Counted from the stretch's first letter, positions 42,932 to 52,821 are shown. The stretch is 64,000 nucleotides of DNA from Beijerinckiaceae bacterium (GCA_019745195.1 JAIETL010000059.1:29450-93449), one strand, 5' to 3'. Translations and numbers: made by a program. The notes: a model not told the origin generated them from the sequence alone.

Positions 42932-43411
42932 TCAAGCCGCTTCCAATGCGCCCAATGTCGATTCCAGCTCGATCAGGGCGCCTTCTATCTCGTTGAGCCG
43001 GTTGCGCAATATTTCGAGCTGCTCGACGATCTGGTCGCGGCTCAGATTCAAGCCGCCGACCAAGGCCGAGTTGCCTTCGTCGGGCAGATGCTTGTCCTCG
43101 ATCGCCAGCATCGCGCGAATTTCGACGAGCGTGAATCCCAGCTGCTTGCCTTTGAGGATCAGCGCGAGACGCGCCTTCTCGCGGGCCGGGTAGATGCGCG
43201 TCGCACCGAAACGGGCCGGAGCGAGAAGGCCGCGCGATTCGTAGAAGCGCAGTGCGCGCAACGTAACGCCGTGGTCGCGGGCGAGTTCACCGATGGTGAA
43301 ACCGCCGACAGGGTCCTCATGATCGGAGTCGGGATGCCTGGTGGCGTCCGGGCTCAGATGTCGATCACCCCGGTCGACGGCGGTCGCCAACGCTGAGCTT
43401 CGTCGCGTCAT
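42932..43411 (-). CDS. MerR-family transcriptional regulator
   Basis: 159 residues; the MerR winged helix begins at about residue 50 (GGFTIGELARDHGVTLRALR, then YESRGLLAPARFGATRIYP), followed by KGKQLGFTLVEIRAML and a dimerisation helix. There is no Cys, so metal sensing by thiols is excluded. The N-terminal 45 residues are a His/Asp-rich extension. AAGGAC precedes ATG 43411. Targets unknown; many MerR proteins of this kind control small metabolic operons. Confidence 0.88.
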   Translation of the reverse strand: MTRRSSALATAVDRGDRHLSPDATRHPDSDHEDPVGGFTIGELARDHGVTLRALRFYESRGLLAPARFGATRIYPAREKARLALILKGKQLGFTLVEIRAMLAIEDKHLPDEGNSALVGGLNLSRDQIVEQLEILRNRLNEIEGALIELESTLGALEAA

Positions 43412-43548
43412 AACGTAATGTCCTTGGCTAGTGGGAGTGGGAACCCGACGCATTCGCGTCGGTTCGACGAGTGCGTAATCACGCCGCGGCTACGGACGGC
43501 GTGCGTCGAACATCTACTTCTTGGCCGGTATGGAGCGACCTAAGGAGA

Positions 43549-45021
43549 TCAACCGGCCTCGCGCGTCGGCGAGATCGTTCGCCGCGCGATCGTGCCCGAG
43601 GCGTCTGTCAACGAGGTGGGGTAATCGCCAGTGAAGCAATGATCGGCGTATTGAGGGCATACGCCGTCCCGCCGCTCGTGGCCCATGGCGCGGTACAGCC
43701 CGTCGACCGACAGGAAGGCCAACGAATCCGCGCCTACGAATTGGCGCATCTCGTCCAGGGAATGCGTCGCGGCGAGCAGCTTCTCGCGGTCGGGCGTGTC
43801 GATGCCGTAGTAGTCGGGATGGTTTATCGGGGGCGCGGATATGCGGAAGTGTATCTCCTTGGCGCCGGCCTCGCGCATCATCTTCACGATCTTGAGCGAA
43901 GTCGTGCCGCGTACGATCGAATCGTCGACCAGCACGATGCTCTTGCCCTCGACGACCGAACGGTTGGCCGAGTGCTTCAGCTTCACGCCGAGTTCGCGAA
44001 CCTTTTGGGTCGGCTCGATGAAGGTGCGTCCGACATAGTGGTTGCGGATGATGCCGAGCTCGAATGGGATGCCGCTCGCTTGCGCGAAGCCGAGCGCGGC
44101 CGGCACGCCGGAATCCGGCACCGGCACGATGACGTCCGCGTGCGCCGGGGCTTCGAGCGCGAGCTGCGCGCCCATCGCCTTGCGGCGTTCATAGATGCTG
44201 CGGCCCTTCACGATCGAATCCGGCCTGGCGAAATAGATGTACTCGAAGATGCAGGGCCGCTCCCGCATCGGCGGGAAAGGCTTGCGGCTCTCGATGCCGC
44301 TCTCGGAGATGACGACGACCTCGCCGTTCTCGACCTCGCGGACGAACTTGGCGCCGATGATGTCGAGTGCGCAGGTCTCCGAGGTCAGGATGGGACAGCC
44401 GTCGAGTTCACCTAGAACCAGCGGGCGGATGCCTAGCGGATCACGCGCTCCGATCAGTTTCTTGTTGGTGAGGCCGACGAAGGCGTAGGCCCCCTCGATC
44501 TGGCGGATGGCCTCGACGAAGCGCTCGATGAAGCGCGGCTGGCGCGAGCGGGCGACGAGGTGCAGCAGCACCTCGGTGTCGGAGGTCGACTGATAGATCG
44601 CCCCATCGCGCACGAGGTTGCGCCGCAGGGTCAAGCCGTTCGTCAGGTTTCCGTTATGGGCCACCGCGAAACCGCCGCCATGAAGCTCGGCGAACAGCGG
44701 CTGGACATTCCGCAGGATGGTCTCGCCGGTGGTGGAATAGCGGACATGGCCGATCGCCTGCGAGCCCTGCAGCTTCTCGATCACCGAAGCTTCGGAGAAG
44801 GCGTCGCCGACGAGGCCCAGGCGCCGTTCCGACTGGAAGCGCGCACCGTCGAAGGAAACGATGCCGGCAGCCTCCTGGCCGCGATGCTGCAGCGCATGCA
44901 GGCCGAGCGCCGTCAGCGCGGCGGCGTCGGGATGGCCGAAGATGCCGAACACGCCGCACTCCTCGCGCAGGCGGTCCGCATAGGGATCGAAAGCGTCCTC
45001 GGTCTCGGTCGTCGAGTGCAT
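43549..45021 (-). CDS. purF: Amidophosphoribosyltransferase PurF
   Basis: 490 residues. The N-terminal Ntn glutaminase begins at Cys22 (E-E-C-G-V-F-G-I-F-G) after a short propeptide, with GLHALQHRGQEAAGIVSFDG. The C-terminal PRTase domain has the PRPP-binding loop SIVLVDDSIVRGTTS. It makes 5-phosphoribosylamine, the first step of purine synthesis. ATG 45021 is chosen because GGAG lies seven bases ahead; ATG 45033 is possible. The usual cvpA neighbour is absent. Context is a stress cluster, so this could be a relocated or additional copy. Confidence 0.95.
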   Translation of the reverse strand: MHSTTETEDAFDPYADRLREECGVFGIFGHPDAAALTALGLHALQHRGQEAAGIVSFDGARFQSERRLGLVGDAFSEASVIEKLQGSQAIGHVRYSTTGETILRNVQPLFAELHGGGFAVAHNGNLTNGLTLRRNLVRDGAIYQSTSDTEVLLHLVARSRQPRFIERFVEAIRQIEGAYAFVGLTNKKLIGARDPLGIRPLVLGELDGCPILTSETCALDIIGAKFVREVENGEVVVISESGIESRKPFPPMRERPCIFEYIYFARPDSIVKGRSIYERRKAMGAQLALEAPAHADVIVPVPDSGVPAALGFAQASGIPFELGIIRNHYVGRTFIEPTQKVRELGVKLKHSANRSVVEGKSIVLVDDSIVRGTTSLKIVKMMREAGAKEIHFRISAPPINHPDYYGIDTPDREKLLAATHSLDEMRQFVGADSLAFLSVDGLYRAMGHERRDGVCPQYADHCFTGDYPTSLTDASGTIARRTISPTREAG

Positions 45022-45314
45022 CGCAAGCTCCATACGTGATGTCCCGCACGCGCCGCGCGCGGAGTTGGGGGCGGTTCCAGCTGCCCTCGCCCGCCCTGCG
45101 GGGCGCGCTCGGGTATGCGAACCGCAAGGTCGCCCGGTCGGATCAAGAAGCGGCCCCGGCCCCGCCGTCGGACCCAGGTGGCTCGATGGGGCGACTTCGG
45201 GCGCCATTGCAGGCGGGCGATACCCGGCCGGCCAACGAGAACGTCGACGGCCATCGCCACCACCGCCAAGTCGACACGACCCGCACACGCGAGTGGAGCG
45301 GGTGCGGCGATCGA

Positions 45315-45605
45315 TCAAGGCGAGGGAGGAACCTCGCCGAGCACGGATGCCAGGAGGGGATCCAGTCCACGCGCGGCGTCGAGCTCATAGAGATCCGAGG
45401 CGCCGCCGATGTCCCTTCCCTCGATGAAGACCTGCGGAACGGTCTTCCGGCCGCCTGAACGCTCGATCATCTCGCCCCTCAGATGCGGGAACTTATCGAG
45501 ATCGTACTCGGTCCAATCCTTCACGCCCTTCCCTCGCAGGAGAGCCTTCGCACGCTGGCAGGCACCGCAGTGAGCCTTGGTGTAGATCACGATCTTGTCG
45601 GTCAC
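45315..45605 (-). CDS. Glutaredoxin (class I, CGAC active site)
   Basis: About 96 residues from GTG 45605: DKIVIYTKAHCGACQRAKALL with active-site C-G-A-C, the TVPQVFIEGRDIGG cis-Pro/GSH-binding region, and an end in LASVLGE. C-G-A-C is a variant of C-P-Y-C. It uses glutathione to reduce disulfides. The start is uncertain because AAGGGA lies rather far upstream. Confidence 0.85.
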   Translation of the reverse strand: MTDKIVIYTKAHCGACQRAKALLRGKGVKDWTEYDLDKFPHLRGEMIERSGGRKTVPQVFIEGRDIGGASDLYELDAARGLDPLLASVLGEVPPSP

Positions 45606-45866
45606 GGCAGTTCGTATCCCTTCGCAGGCGGACAAAAGCGCCCTGCATTCGTTGCTTGGTTTCGAGAGCAGGATACGAGATCGGTAGGGCGCTTCGCCAA
45701 TGCCCTGAGGGAATGATTTCCATCGACGACACCCCACGTTCGTCCCTCAGGTGATCGACGAGCCCCGTGCATCGAGCGCGGGTCGGACGGCGAAGCCTGG
45801 AAACACCGCCTATGCGCGACCACTTCGCGCTCGACCCAAAGCCAAGCTCTCGGAACGCTTGATTCC

Positions 45867-45881
45867 TATGCGTTACGCATA
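45867..45881. promoter_or_regulatory. 6-3-6 palindrome TATGCG-TTA-CGCATA (shared operator candidate, site 1)
   Basis: Perfect dyad 13 bp upstream of the ATG of the MarR gene at 45894, in the expected place for autoregulation. Matching dyads occur at 56017-56031 and 57095-57109. Confidence 0.65.
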
Positions 45882-45893
45882 TATTATTTGCTC

Positions 45894-46376
45894 ATGGAAC
45901 CAGCCGCCGCCAGAAGTCATTTCGGGGCGTTGGCGTTGGCGGTAGCCGACGAGATCGCCAATGCTTCCGCATCGTATTCGCCAAGTGGGCCGACGGCGGC
46001 GGCCTTGGTGTACATTTGCCTGGATCCCGGACTGTCCATCGGTGAGTTGGCCGAGAGGATCAGGCTGTCCCACGCCGGCACGGTCCGCCTGATAGACAGG
46101 CTCGAACTAGAGAGGCTGGTCGAGCGTCGCAGAAACGACAGCGACCGGCGCGCTCGCTTCATCTACCTGACGACCTCGGGAGAAGAGCTGATGGCCGCGA
46201 TCATGACGGCCCGAGACGACGCGATTTCGGCCTATCTCTCCGTCCTCTCGCCGGACGAGCTTTCGACACTCGGAGCACTTTCGGAACACCTGCTGCAGAT
46301 GAAAGAGTTCGACAGGAAACGTGCCGGGGGCCTGGGCATCAACGGCAAGATCCGTTTCCCCATCCGTGCGAAATGA
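45894..46376 (+). CDS. MarR-family transcriptional regulator
   Basis: 160 residues with the winged HTH of MarR: LSIGELAERIRLSHAGTVRL, IDRLELERLVERRRNDSDRR and the wing ARFIYLTTSGEEL. It resembles the MarR at 53672 (both share L-S-I-x-x-L-A-x-x-I/V-x-L-S-H-A-G), so the two are paralogues, but this one lacks the Cys cluster. The 15-bp palindrome at 45867 is the likely binding site for it or its paralogue. ATG 45894 chosen; no strong ribosome binding site. Confidence 0.88.
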   Translation: MEPAAARSHFGALALAVADEIANASASYSPSGPTAAALVYICLDPGLSIGELAERIRLSHAGTVRLIDRLELERLVERRRNDSDRRARFIYLTTSGEELMAAIMTARDDAISAYLSVLSPDELSTLGALSEHLLQMKEFDRKRAGGLGINGKIRFPIRAK

Positions 46377-46434
46377 GCGCGACGGCGGCGTACCGCCGCC
46401 GTGAAGCCCGCTGCCTCGATGAGTACCTTTCGCC

Positions 46435-47373
46435 ATGGACGGCATATCAGGCCTAACGGCGGCGATGCTGGTCTGCGGACTCGCCTTCGGCTTCGGTTAT
46501 TCGGCAAATCAGGGCGGAACCTGCCTGGTGCTGGCGGCGGACGAGGTACACCGACGACGCCGACCCAGCATGCTCGTTGCGTTCCTCGCAGCGTCGTGTT
46601 CGGCCGGCCTCGTCGCAGTTCCCCTCGTCTGGTCTGAAGCTACCGGCGCGACGCTTGCCGCCTCGACGGGCTTCAGCGTTCCGCTCTTGGTGGGTGCAGC
46701 CGCTTTCGGCGTGGGAGCGCTCGTCAACGACACCTGCATCCTAGGATCGTTGGCTCGGCTGGGAGACGGAGAGATCAGGTTGGCGGCGGTTCCGGTCGGG
46801 TTGACGGCCGGCATCGTCCTTGTCGACGAGGTACTGGTCGAGCGAAGCGCGCCTTGGTCCAGCGTTCTGGCGAAGCCGAGCATGTTGAGCGTCGCCTCGC
46901 TCGCCGTCTTCGGCGTCGGCCTGATCCTTGCCGTGGCGTTCGTCTCGAGAATGGAGCCGACGCGCCCGAAGGGCACTTGGGGGCTCGGCCTATCGATGCT
47001 GCTGCTCGGTGCCAGCGGCGGAGCGCTCTATGCGATCGCGCCCGCGTGGCATTTCGTGAACCTGCTTCACCGCAATCTTCCCGATGCGATGCCATCCGGG
47101 GCCGGGATGGGAGCCTGGGCCATGGCGTTCTCGACGGCGGGCGCAGTCGTGGCGTCACTACGTCGAGGGAAACTGCGGCTGCGTCGACCTTCCACAGCCG
47201 ACACCATTCGATCGTTGGTCGGCGGCACCCTCATGGGCGCGGGGGTTGCCCTGATCCCAGGCGGCAACGATGGTCTTCTTGAAGCCGCCGCCTATGTTCT
47301 GATGACGTTCACGATCATACTGTGCCTCGTGCTACGAGGATCGTTCCGGCACCGGTTCAAGCAGGTCGACTAG
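46435..47373 (+). CDS. YeeE/YedE-family sulfur transporter protein
   Basis: 312 residues with about eight or nine membrane segments and the family signatures GFGYSANQGGTCLVLA near the start and a VNDTCILGSLARLGDGEI repeat, with conserved Cys lining the pore. These proteins import thiosulfate or move persulfide sulfur. No TusA-like protein follows. Its neighbour at 47436 is convergent. It fits the sulfur/redox theme of the region. Confidence 0.85.
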   Translation: MDGISGLTAAMLVCGLAFGFGYSANQGGTCLVLAADEVHRRRRPSMLVAFLAASCSAGLVAVPLVWSEATGATLAASTGFSVPLLVGAAAFGVGALVNDTCILGSLARLGDGEIRLAAVPVGLTAGIVLVDEVLVERSAPWSSVLAKPSMLSVASLAVFGVGLILAVAFVSRMEPTRPKGTWGLGLSMLLLGASGGALYAIAPAWHFVNLLHRNLPDAMPSGAGMGAWAMAFSTAGAVVASLRRGKLRLRRPSTADTIRSLVGGTLMGAGVALIPGGNDGLLEAAAYVLMTFTIILCLVLRGSFRHRFKQVD

Positions 47374-47435
47374 CCCTTCGCGGTTGGTGGGAGCCGTCGA
47401 GGTTAAGCCTGTCGCCATCGCTTGCTTCCCGGCAA

Positions 47436-47936
47436 TTATTCCGACGCTACCGCTCGCTCTCCGTCGATGCGGACCACCTCCGCCGCGAGCGAGTCCGCGT
47501 CCAGGTGAAAGTCGGAGAACAATAAGCGCCCATCACCGTCGATCACCGCGAACCATGGCGTTCCGCGGGTCCGATAGTCCTCCATGAAGCTTGGAGACCT
47601 TGAGCCTGCCCCGACGACGTCATGTCCGAACGCGATCGGCAGACTGTACGCCAGCTGGTTCTTCCGTAATTTGTCGAAAGTGTTCTCGTGCTCGCCCTCG
47701 AAGACCGTTTGGATCGCCGCGAACCCGACGCCGCGATTCGCCAGAGTGGAGTGCAGCCTCTGCAAGGTTGGGAAGCCATGCGAGTGGCATCCACCGCACC
47801 AGTGCTGGAACGCGAACAGTACCTTCATGCCGGCCCCGAGGTCCGAGAGCCTCAACTGCGAGTCGAGGACCTCGCCGCTCTTCCCGATCCATCGCTCGAC
47901 CCTCAACTCGGGCGCGCGGCGTTCCTTCGTTTCCAT
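47436..47936 (-). CDS. Thioredoxin-like protein (CGGC)
   Basis: 166 residues with a TlpA/AhpC-type thioredoxin fold: VLFAFQHWCGGCHSHGFPTL (redox C-G-G-C) and TPWFAVIDGDGRLLFSDFHL. There is no signal peptide, so it is cytoplasmic. The spacing H-W-C-G-G-C-H is unlike thioredoxin's W-C-G-P-C. AAGGAG lies nine bases before ATG 47936. Likely an AhpC/TSA- or thiol-disulfide oxidoreductase; substrate unknown. Confidence 0.82.
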   Translation of the reverse strand: METKERRAPELRVERWIGKSGEVLDSQLRLSDLGAGMKVLFAFQHWCGGCHSHGFPTLQRLHSTLANRGVGFAAIQTVFEGEHENTFDKLRKNQLAYSLPIAFGHDVVGAGSRSPSFMEDYRTRGTPWFAVIDGDGRLLFSDFHLDADSLAAEVVRIDGERAVASE

Positions 47937-48575
47937 GTCCAATATCTCCTTACAAGTCATATCGATGCAACCGGATCCGCCCTTACCGAGGACGGTCTCG
48001 ATCGAAGCCTCGACCGGGGCTATCGCAAATCGGACCGGTGGTCGGCGGAAAACCCGCGGCCCGTTCCTTGAGTAGAAATTCTCGGCTGTGATTCCGCGCC
48101 GAGTGGTCGACCGCGCGGTCGCTGGGTGGGCCGCCCTATATTCGCCTCGTACTCAAGCGAACTAAAACGATCTGTCTCAGCTCGGGCGAGCCTATCGCCC
48201 CGGCCAGTCGACTTCCAATTGTCCACCAGTATAGTTCCGATGCCTCATCAACACGGTTAGAGATGCGGCCCGAGCCGGTCCCCTCATCCGTCTGAACGCA
48301 TCGGGGTTCGTTCCGCACAAGGACGGGGGCGGGAGTGTCGGGGGCCTGCATGGGCTGGAAAGGTCGAGCAACTTCGGGTCCGAGTGGCAAGTCGCTCCCA
48401 CTAGGGCACGCCGGACTGTTCGAGTGCGGAAGGTGTCGACGACGCTATCGAAACTATGCGCTCGCTGTATTTGGAATAACGCGGGCGCTAAACCATAGTT
48501 CGCTGAAGCTTCCTCGCGTCGCATCTTTGACGCAGGCGCAGAGGCGGGTCCATCGGGCGAGGGAAGGAACGTGAG
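47937..48575. other. Noncoding gap between divergent genes
   Basis: About 640 bp between the thioredoxin-like gene and the sulfite-oxidase-like gene. Open frames present show no family likeness, and no repeat or hairpin stands out. It presumably holds two promoters. Confidence 0.45.
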
Positions 48576-49181
48576 ATGGTCACCAGAGGCTTCGGCGGTC
48601 GGGAGAGCGGACGAGACGAGTCCGGGCGAGTTCCTCCCGGTCAGCATCTTACGGACGGCTTTCCCGTGCTGTCGGCGGGGCCGACGCCGCGGATCGAGCC
48701 GGCGGATTGGAATTTCACGCTCAAGGTCGGACCGAGGCCCGTCAAGGTTTGGGACTGGGAGGAATTCAACTCGCTTCCGAAGACCAAGATGACCCGCGAC
48801 ATCCATTGCGTCACTTCGTGGTCGAAGCTCAATACGGCATGGGAGGGCGTGATCATCGACGACATCCTCGCCGACGCCGGAGTCGAGCAGCCCACCGAAT
48901 TCGTCCTGGCACACAGCTACGACGGCTACTCCACGAACGTCCCGCTGGCGGATCTCGCGTCGGGGAGGGCAATGGTCGCCTTGAGCTACGAGGGGCGGCC
49001 CCTACCGCCCGACCACGGCGGGCCCGCGCGCCTGCTCGTCCCTCATCTCTACTTCTGGAAATCCGCCAAATGGGTGAACGGGCTTCAGTTCACCGACCGG
49101 GACGAGGCTGGCTTCTGGGAGCTGCGAGGCTACCATATGTATGGCGATCCCTGGCGCGAGCAGCGGTACAAGAGCGACTGA
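48576..49181 (+). CDS. Sulfite-oxidase-like molybdopterin-dependent oxidoreductase
   Basis: 201 residues with the sulfite oxidase fold core: the Mo-ligating Cys in TRDIHCVTSWSKLNTAWEGV, HSYDGYSTNVPLADLASGRA, RLLVPHLYFWKSAKWVNGLQ and DEAGFWELRGYHMYGDPW. There is no signal or Tat motif and no heme domain. This matches the soluble YuiH-type group of unknown substrate. AAGGAACGTGAG precedes the ATG. It resembles MsrP only in fold, but fits the theme of sulfoxide chemistry. Confidence 0.88.
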   Translation: MVTRGFGGRESGRDESGRVPPGQHLTDGFPVLSAGPTPRIEPADWNFTLKVGPRPVKVWDWEEFNSLPKTKMTRDIHCVTSWSKLNTAWEGVIIDDILADAGVEQPTEFVLAHSYDGYSTNVPLADLASGRAMVALSYEGRPLPPDHGGPARLLVPHLYFWKSAKWVNGLQFTDRDEAGFWELRGYHMYGDPWREQRYKSD

Positions 49182-49298
49182 GTTGGCATCCGTGCAGCGG
49201 CGTGCCGGACGGGCTTCATCGAGAGGCTCGATAGACGGCCAAAAAGGATCGGCGGCCCGCATCCCTCTCGCCGTCCCCGACGGCGGAAACGGCGCAGC

Positions 49299-50171
49299 TT
49301 GAAAACGCTCCAGATCGTCCACGGCACGACATACCTCTTTCATCAGGCGGTGAGCTTCTGGCCACATCGTCTCCTGCTGCGTCCGCGGGAGAGCCGGGAT
49401 CTTCGACTGATCTCCAGCCAGATCCTCATAGAACCCGCCGCTTCCATCAGCTGGGCTCACGACGTCTTCGGGAACGCCGTCGCCACCGCGTCGGTCGGCG
49501 GCGTGTCCGATCGCCTGCATATCCAGGCCGTGTCCGTGCTGGAAATGGACGCCGTGGAGTGGCCGGTATTCGATATCGCCGCCTCTGCCATCGACTATCC
49601 CTTTCGTTACTCCGACGCCGACTGGGCCGATCTCGGGGCGCTGAGCGTCCTTCAACATCCCGACCCTTCGGGACGACTGCATCGCTGGGCCAGGAGCTTC
49701 GTCCTGGGCGACCGAACGGACACGCTCGCTCTCCTGAAGGACGTGAGCGCGGGGGTCTCGGCGGCGGCCGCGTACGAGATCCGGGAGGACGAGGGCACCC
49801 AGTCCCCCACGCATACGCTCGATCGAGCGTGCGGATCGTGCCGCGATTTTGCGGTCCTGTTCGCGGAGGCGGTACGAGCGCTCGGATTCGGCGCCCGGGT
49901 CGTATCAGGGTATCTCCACGACCCGACGCAAGACCTGCTCGGTTCGAGCGGGCCGGGCTCGACGCACGCATGGGCGGAGGTGTTCGTGCCGGGTGCCGGT
50001 TGGATCACGTTCGATCCGACGAACAGAAGCGTGGGCAACGTCAACTTGATCCCCGTCGCCGCTGGAAGGGACATGGCTCAGATCATGCCGGTCAGTGGAA
50101 GCTTCGTCGGGCCGGCGGATGCATCCGCCGGTCTCTCGGTCTCGGTCGAGGTTCGCGCCTACCAACCGTAG
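49299..50171 (+). CDS. Transglutaminase-like cysteine peptidase family protein
   Basis: 290 residues: an N-terminal domain (LQIVHGTTYLFHQAVSFWPH onward, the bacterial transglutaminase N-domain with R-L-L-L-R-P-R) and the core with the catalytic Cys in GSCRDFAVLFAEAVRALGF, His in HAWAEVFVPGAGW and Asp in FDPTNRS. It is one of the proteins that commonly accompany Anbu, and Anbu is encoded 13 kb away (35944-36678). The start is TTG 49299. Function probably proteolysis or amide crosslinking. Confidence 0.88.
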   Translation: MKTLQIVHGTTYLFHQAVSFWPHRLLLRPRESRDLRLISSQILIEPAASISWAHDVFGNAVATASVGGVSDRLHIQAVSVLEMDAVEWPVFDIAASAIDYPFRYSDADWADLGALSVLQHPDPSGRLHRWARSFVLGDRTDTLALLKDVSAGVSAAAAYEIREDEGTQSPTHTLDRACGSCRDFAVLFAEAVRALGFGARVVSGYLHDPTQDLLGSSGPGSTHAWAEVFVPGAGWITFDPTNRSVGNVNLIPVAAGRDMAQIMPVSGSFVGPADASAGLSVSVEVRAYQP

Positions 50172-50365
50172 CCACCGCACCGAGCCACCGCCTGTTCGAG
50201 GATACGGTTTTTACGAGAGATGCCGCGGGGTTGCGGAGATCCCTGCGAAGATGTGACCCGACCGCCTCGCAAGGGGGCGACGCCAACTCCACGATGGGGA
50301 GCCCGGAAGTCCCCTCCCCGTCCGATTCCAATGCGCGCAGTGTAGCCATCTCGAGGAGACGCATC

Positions 50366-51232
50366 ATGACCGACAGCAACGATTACGTACCGCCGAAGGT
50401 GTGGGTCTGGGAAAAGGCCAGCGGCGGCGCCTTCGCCAACATCAACCGGCCGATCGCCGGCGCCACGCACGAGAAGGAGCTGCCCGTCGGCAAGCATCCG
50501 CTTCAGCTCTATTCGCTGGGCACCCCCAACGGCCAGAAGGTCACGATCATGCTGGAGGAGCTGTTGGCGCTCGGGCACGGTGGCGCCGAATACGACGCCT
50601 GGCTGATCAAGATCGGCGACGGCGACCAGTTCGGTTCGGGCTTCGTCGAGATCAATCCCAACTCCAAGATCCCGGCCTTGATGGACCGAAGCGGCCCCGA
50701 GCCCATCCGCATTTTCGAATCGGGCGCCATCCTCGTGCATCTGGCGGAGAAGTTCGGCGCGTTCCTCCCGACCGAGCCTGCCGCCCGCGCCGAGACGCTG
50801 TCCTGGCTGTTCTGGCAGATGGGCTCGGCTCCCTTCCTCGGCGGCGGCTTCGGCCACTTCTACGCCTACGCGCCCGCCAAGTTCGAGTATCCAATCAACC
50901 GCTACGCCATGGAAGTGAAACGCCAACTGGACGTGCTCGACCGCCAACTTGGCGACCACGAGTTCATATCCGGAAACGAGTACACCATCGCCGACATGGC
51001 GATCTGGCCCTGGTACGGTGGCCTCGTGAAGGGCTGGCAGTACGGCGCGGCGGAGTTCCTGTCGGTGCAGGACTACACCAACGTGGTGCGCTGGGCCGAG
51101 CAGATCTTCGCCCGCCCCGCCGTGGAGCGCGGGCGCAAGGTCAACAAGACCTCCGGCGAGCCCACCGGCCAGTTGCACGAGCGTCACGACGCCGTCGATT
51201 TCGAGAGGACCCAGGACAAGCTCGGCGCATAG
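50366..51232 (+). CDS. yghU: YghU-type glutathione S-transferase / disulfide-bond reductase
   Basis: 288 residues starting MTDSNDYVPPKVWVWEKASG, the standard YghU/YfcG-nu-class opening, with NINRPIAGATHEKELPVGKH, the GSH site NPNSKIPALMD and ESGAILVHLAEKFG, and an all-helical C-terminal domain (YTIADMAIWPWYGGL). This class binds two GSH and reduces disulfides and organic peroxides. GAGGAG precedes ATG 50366. It is flanked by OsmC and MsrA genes in the same direction. Confidence 0.93.
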   Translation: MTDSNDYVPPKVWVWEKASGGAFANINRPIAGATHEKELPVGKHPLQLYSLGTPNGQKVTIMLEELLALGHGGAEYDAWLIKIGDGDQFGSGFVEINPNSKIPALMDRSGPEPIRIFESGAILVHLAEKFGAFLPTEPAARAETLSWLFWQMGSAPFLGGGFGHFYAYAPAKFEYPINRYAMEVKRQLDVLDRQLGDHEFISGNEYTIADMAIWPWYGGLVKGWQYGAAEFLSVQDYTNVVRWAEQIFARPAVERGRKVNKTSGEPTGQLHERHDAVDFERTQDKLGA

Positions 51233-51239
51233 CCGGACG

Positions 51240-51420
51240 CCGGCCCGCGCGTGCGGCATTCCAGGGCGATATTCTTCACGCCTTCCGCAAGATCCAGCAC
51301 TTGTTCGTCGGTTGGGCAGGCCTTGGCGTCGCCGCCCTTGCAGATGTGAGAGTCCACATGGTGTGGGTAAAGTTCTTCGTAACGTTCCGAAAATTCGACA
51401 ACAGGGGCCGCGCGGACGGT
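51240..51420 (-). pseudogene. Possible gene fragment
   Basis: Minus-strand frame with peptide VEFSERYEELYPHHVDSHIC then KGGDAKACPTDEQVLDLAEG and VKNIALECRTRG, which reads like a real small protein with Cys residues, but no start codon is in frame upstream before a stop. It lies in the 330-bp gap between yghU and the OsmC gene. A remnant or a gene using a non-standard start. Confidence 0.3.
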
Positions 51421-51565
51421 GCAAGGGCTTCCTGATTAGCTCGTAGCCACCCCCGTCATCCTGATCGAGCGACGCTCGCCCAGGCTTCCATCGCTGGGCT
51501 CTGGCGGTCAACTCAGCTCGATCGAAGATTCTAAGGGCGCAAACGCCAGGCCGGAGTTTATCGAT

Positions 51566-52792
51566 ATGGCAGAAAAGACGTTCGCGTTTCTCAGCGGGAC
51601 GGGCTCACAGCTTTCCGGGCACCTCGAACCGCCAGAGGGGACGCCGCGGGGCTGGGCGATGTTCGCTCACTGCTTCACCTGCGGCAAAGACAATCGTGCC
51701 GCCGTCCACATCTCGCGCGCGCTGTCGCGTGCGGGCATCGGGGTCTTGAGGTTCGATTTCGCAGGCACCGGAATCGGCGGGAGGACGGGGGAACCCGTGA
51801 GCTTCGCGTCGGACGTAGAGGACCTCCGTGCCGCCGCCGAGGCGATGGCGGTCGCGGGTATGGCGCCCTCCCTCCTGGTCGGGCACAGCCTTGGTGGCAT
51901 CGCCGCGATCGTGGCTGCGGCCGAAATGCCTGATATCGCGGCGGTGGCGACGATCGGCGCGCCGGCCGACCTGCAGCATATCCTGCGCGTCTTCCGACCG
52001 ATCGACCTGGACACCATCGCAAGTAAGGGCGAGGCGTCGGTGGAGATCGCCGGCCGAACCTTCCTCGTTCGCCGCAGCTTCCTGGAAGCGATCGAGCAGA
52101 TCGACGTCGAGAAGTCGATCGCCTCCCTGAGGCGTCCGGTGCTGGTCATGCATTCCCCGCTGGATCAGGTGGTCGGTATCGACCACGCATCGCGTATCTT
52201 CGTCGCGTCCAGACACCCCAAGAGCTTCGTCTCGCTCGACACGGCGGATCACCTTCTCACCGACGTCGCCGACGCGAACTACGCGTCGGCCATGGTGGCG
52301 GCATGGGCGAGCCGCTTCCTCCCGCCGCTCACGGCGGATCTTCCGCAGGTCGAGCTCGCCGAGGGCGTCGTCGCCACCGAAACCCTTGCGGGAACGTTCC
52401 AGCTCAACGTCCGCAGCGGCGAGCACACCTTGTTCGCAGATGAGCCGGCATCGGTCGGTGGTCTCGGAACCGGACTGTCTCCATACGAACTGGTATCCGC
52501 CGGCCTCGCAGCCTGCACGGTGATGACGATGCGTCTCTACGCGAACCGCAAGGGGTTTCCACTCGAACGGGCGAGCACGACCGTGCAGCACGAAAAGGTG
52601 CCGGACATGATGCCGCCCGACCGATTTAGCCGTACCATCGTCCTCGAGGGCCAATTGACCGACGATCAGCGCGCCCGCATCGTCGAAATCGCCGATCGGT
52701 GCCCGGTCAGTTTGTCTCTTGTACGGGGTTCGGATGTGCAGACCGAGCTCTCGAACGCCGGCCGGGTCGCGGATCTGGAGACGGTGGCTTGA
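51566..52792 (+). CDS. Alpha/beta hydrolase fused to OsmC-like domain
   Basis: 408 residues. Residues 1-255 form an alpha/beta hydrolase with the nucleophile elbow GHSLGG near residue 108 and a late His (DTADHLL); residues 270-405 form an OsmC/Ohr-like domain with [20 protein letters not shown], where the Cys is a peroxidase candidate. The fusion is known in proteobacteria and is thought to act on hydroperoxides or esters. A second Cys pair in [11 protein letters not shown] lies near the start. It is followed after 29 bp by msrA copy 2. Confidence 0.93.
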   Translation: MAEKTFAFLSGTGSQLSGHLEPPEGTPRGWAMFAHCFTCGKDNRAAVHISRALSRAGIGVLRFDFAGTGIGGRTGEPVSFASDVEDLRAAAEAMAVAGMAPSLLVGHSLGGIAAIVAAAEMPDIAAVATIGAPADLQHILRVFRPIDLDTIASKGEASVEIAGRTFLVRRSFLEAIEQIDVEKSIASLRRPVLVMHSPLDQVVGIDHASRIFVASRHPKSFVSLDTADHLLTDVADANYASAMVAAWASRFLPPLTADLPQVELAEGVVATETLAGTFQLNVRSGEHTLFADEPASVGGLGTGLSPYELVSAGLAACTVMTMRLYANRKGFPLERASTTVQHEKVPDMMPPDRFSRTIVLEGQLTDDQRARIVEIADRCPVSLSLVRGSDVQTELSNAGRVADLETVA

Positions 52793-52821
52793 TCTTGGCG
52801 CTTGCGCAAAGGCGAACGAAC

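Noticed and set aside
48576-49181. MsrP (periplasmic methionine sulfoxide reductase)
   Set aside because: It has the sulfite-oxidase fold but no Tat signal and no msrQ partner, so the YuiH-type label is safer.
50159-51511. Long minus-strand open frame opposite the YghU gene
   Set aside because: It mirrors the codons of a clear GST gene and has no family features; high GC makes such antisense frames common here.
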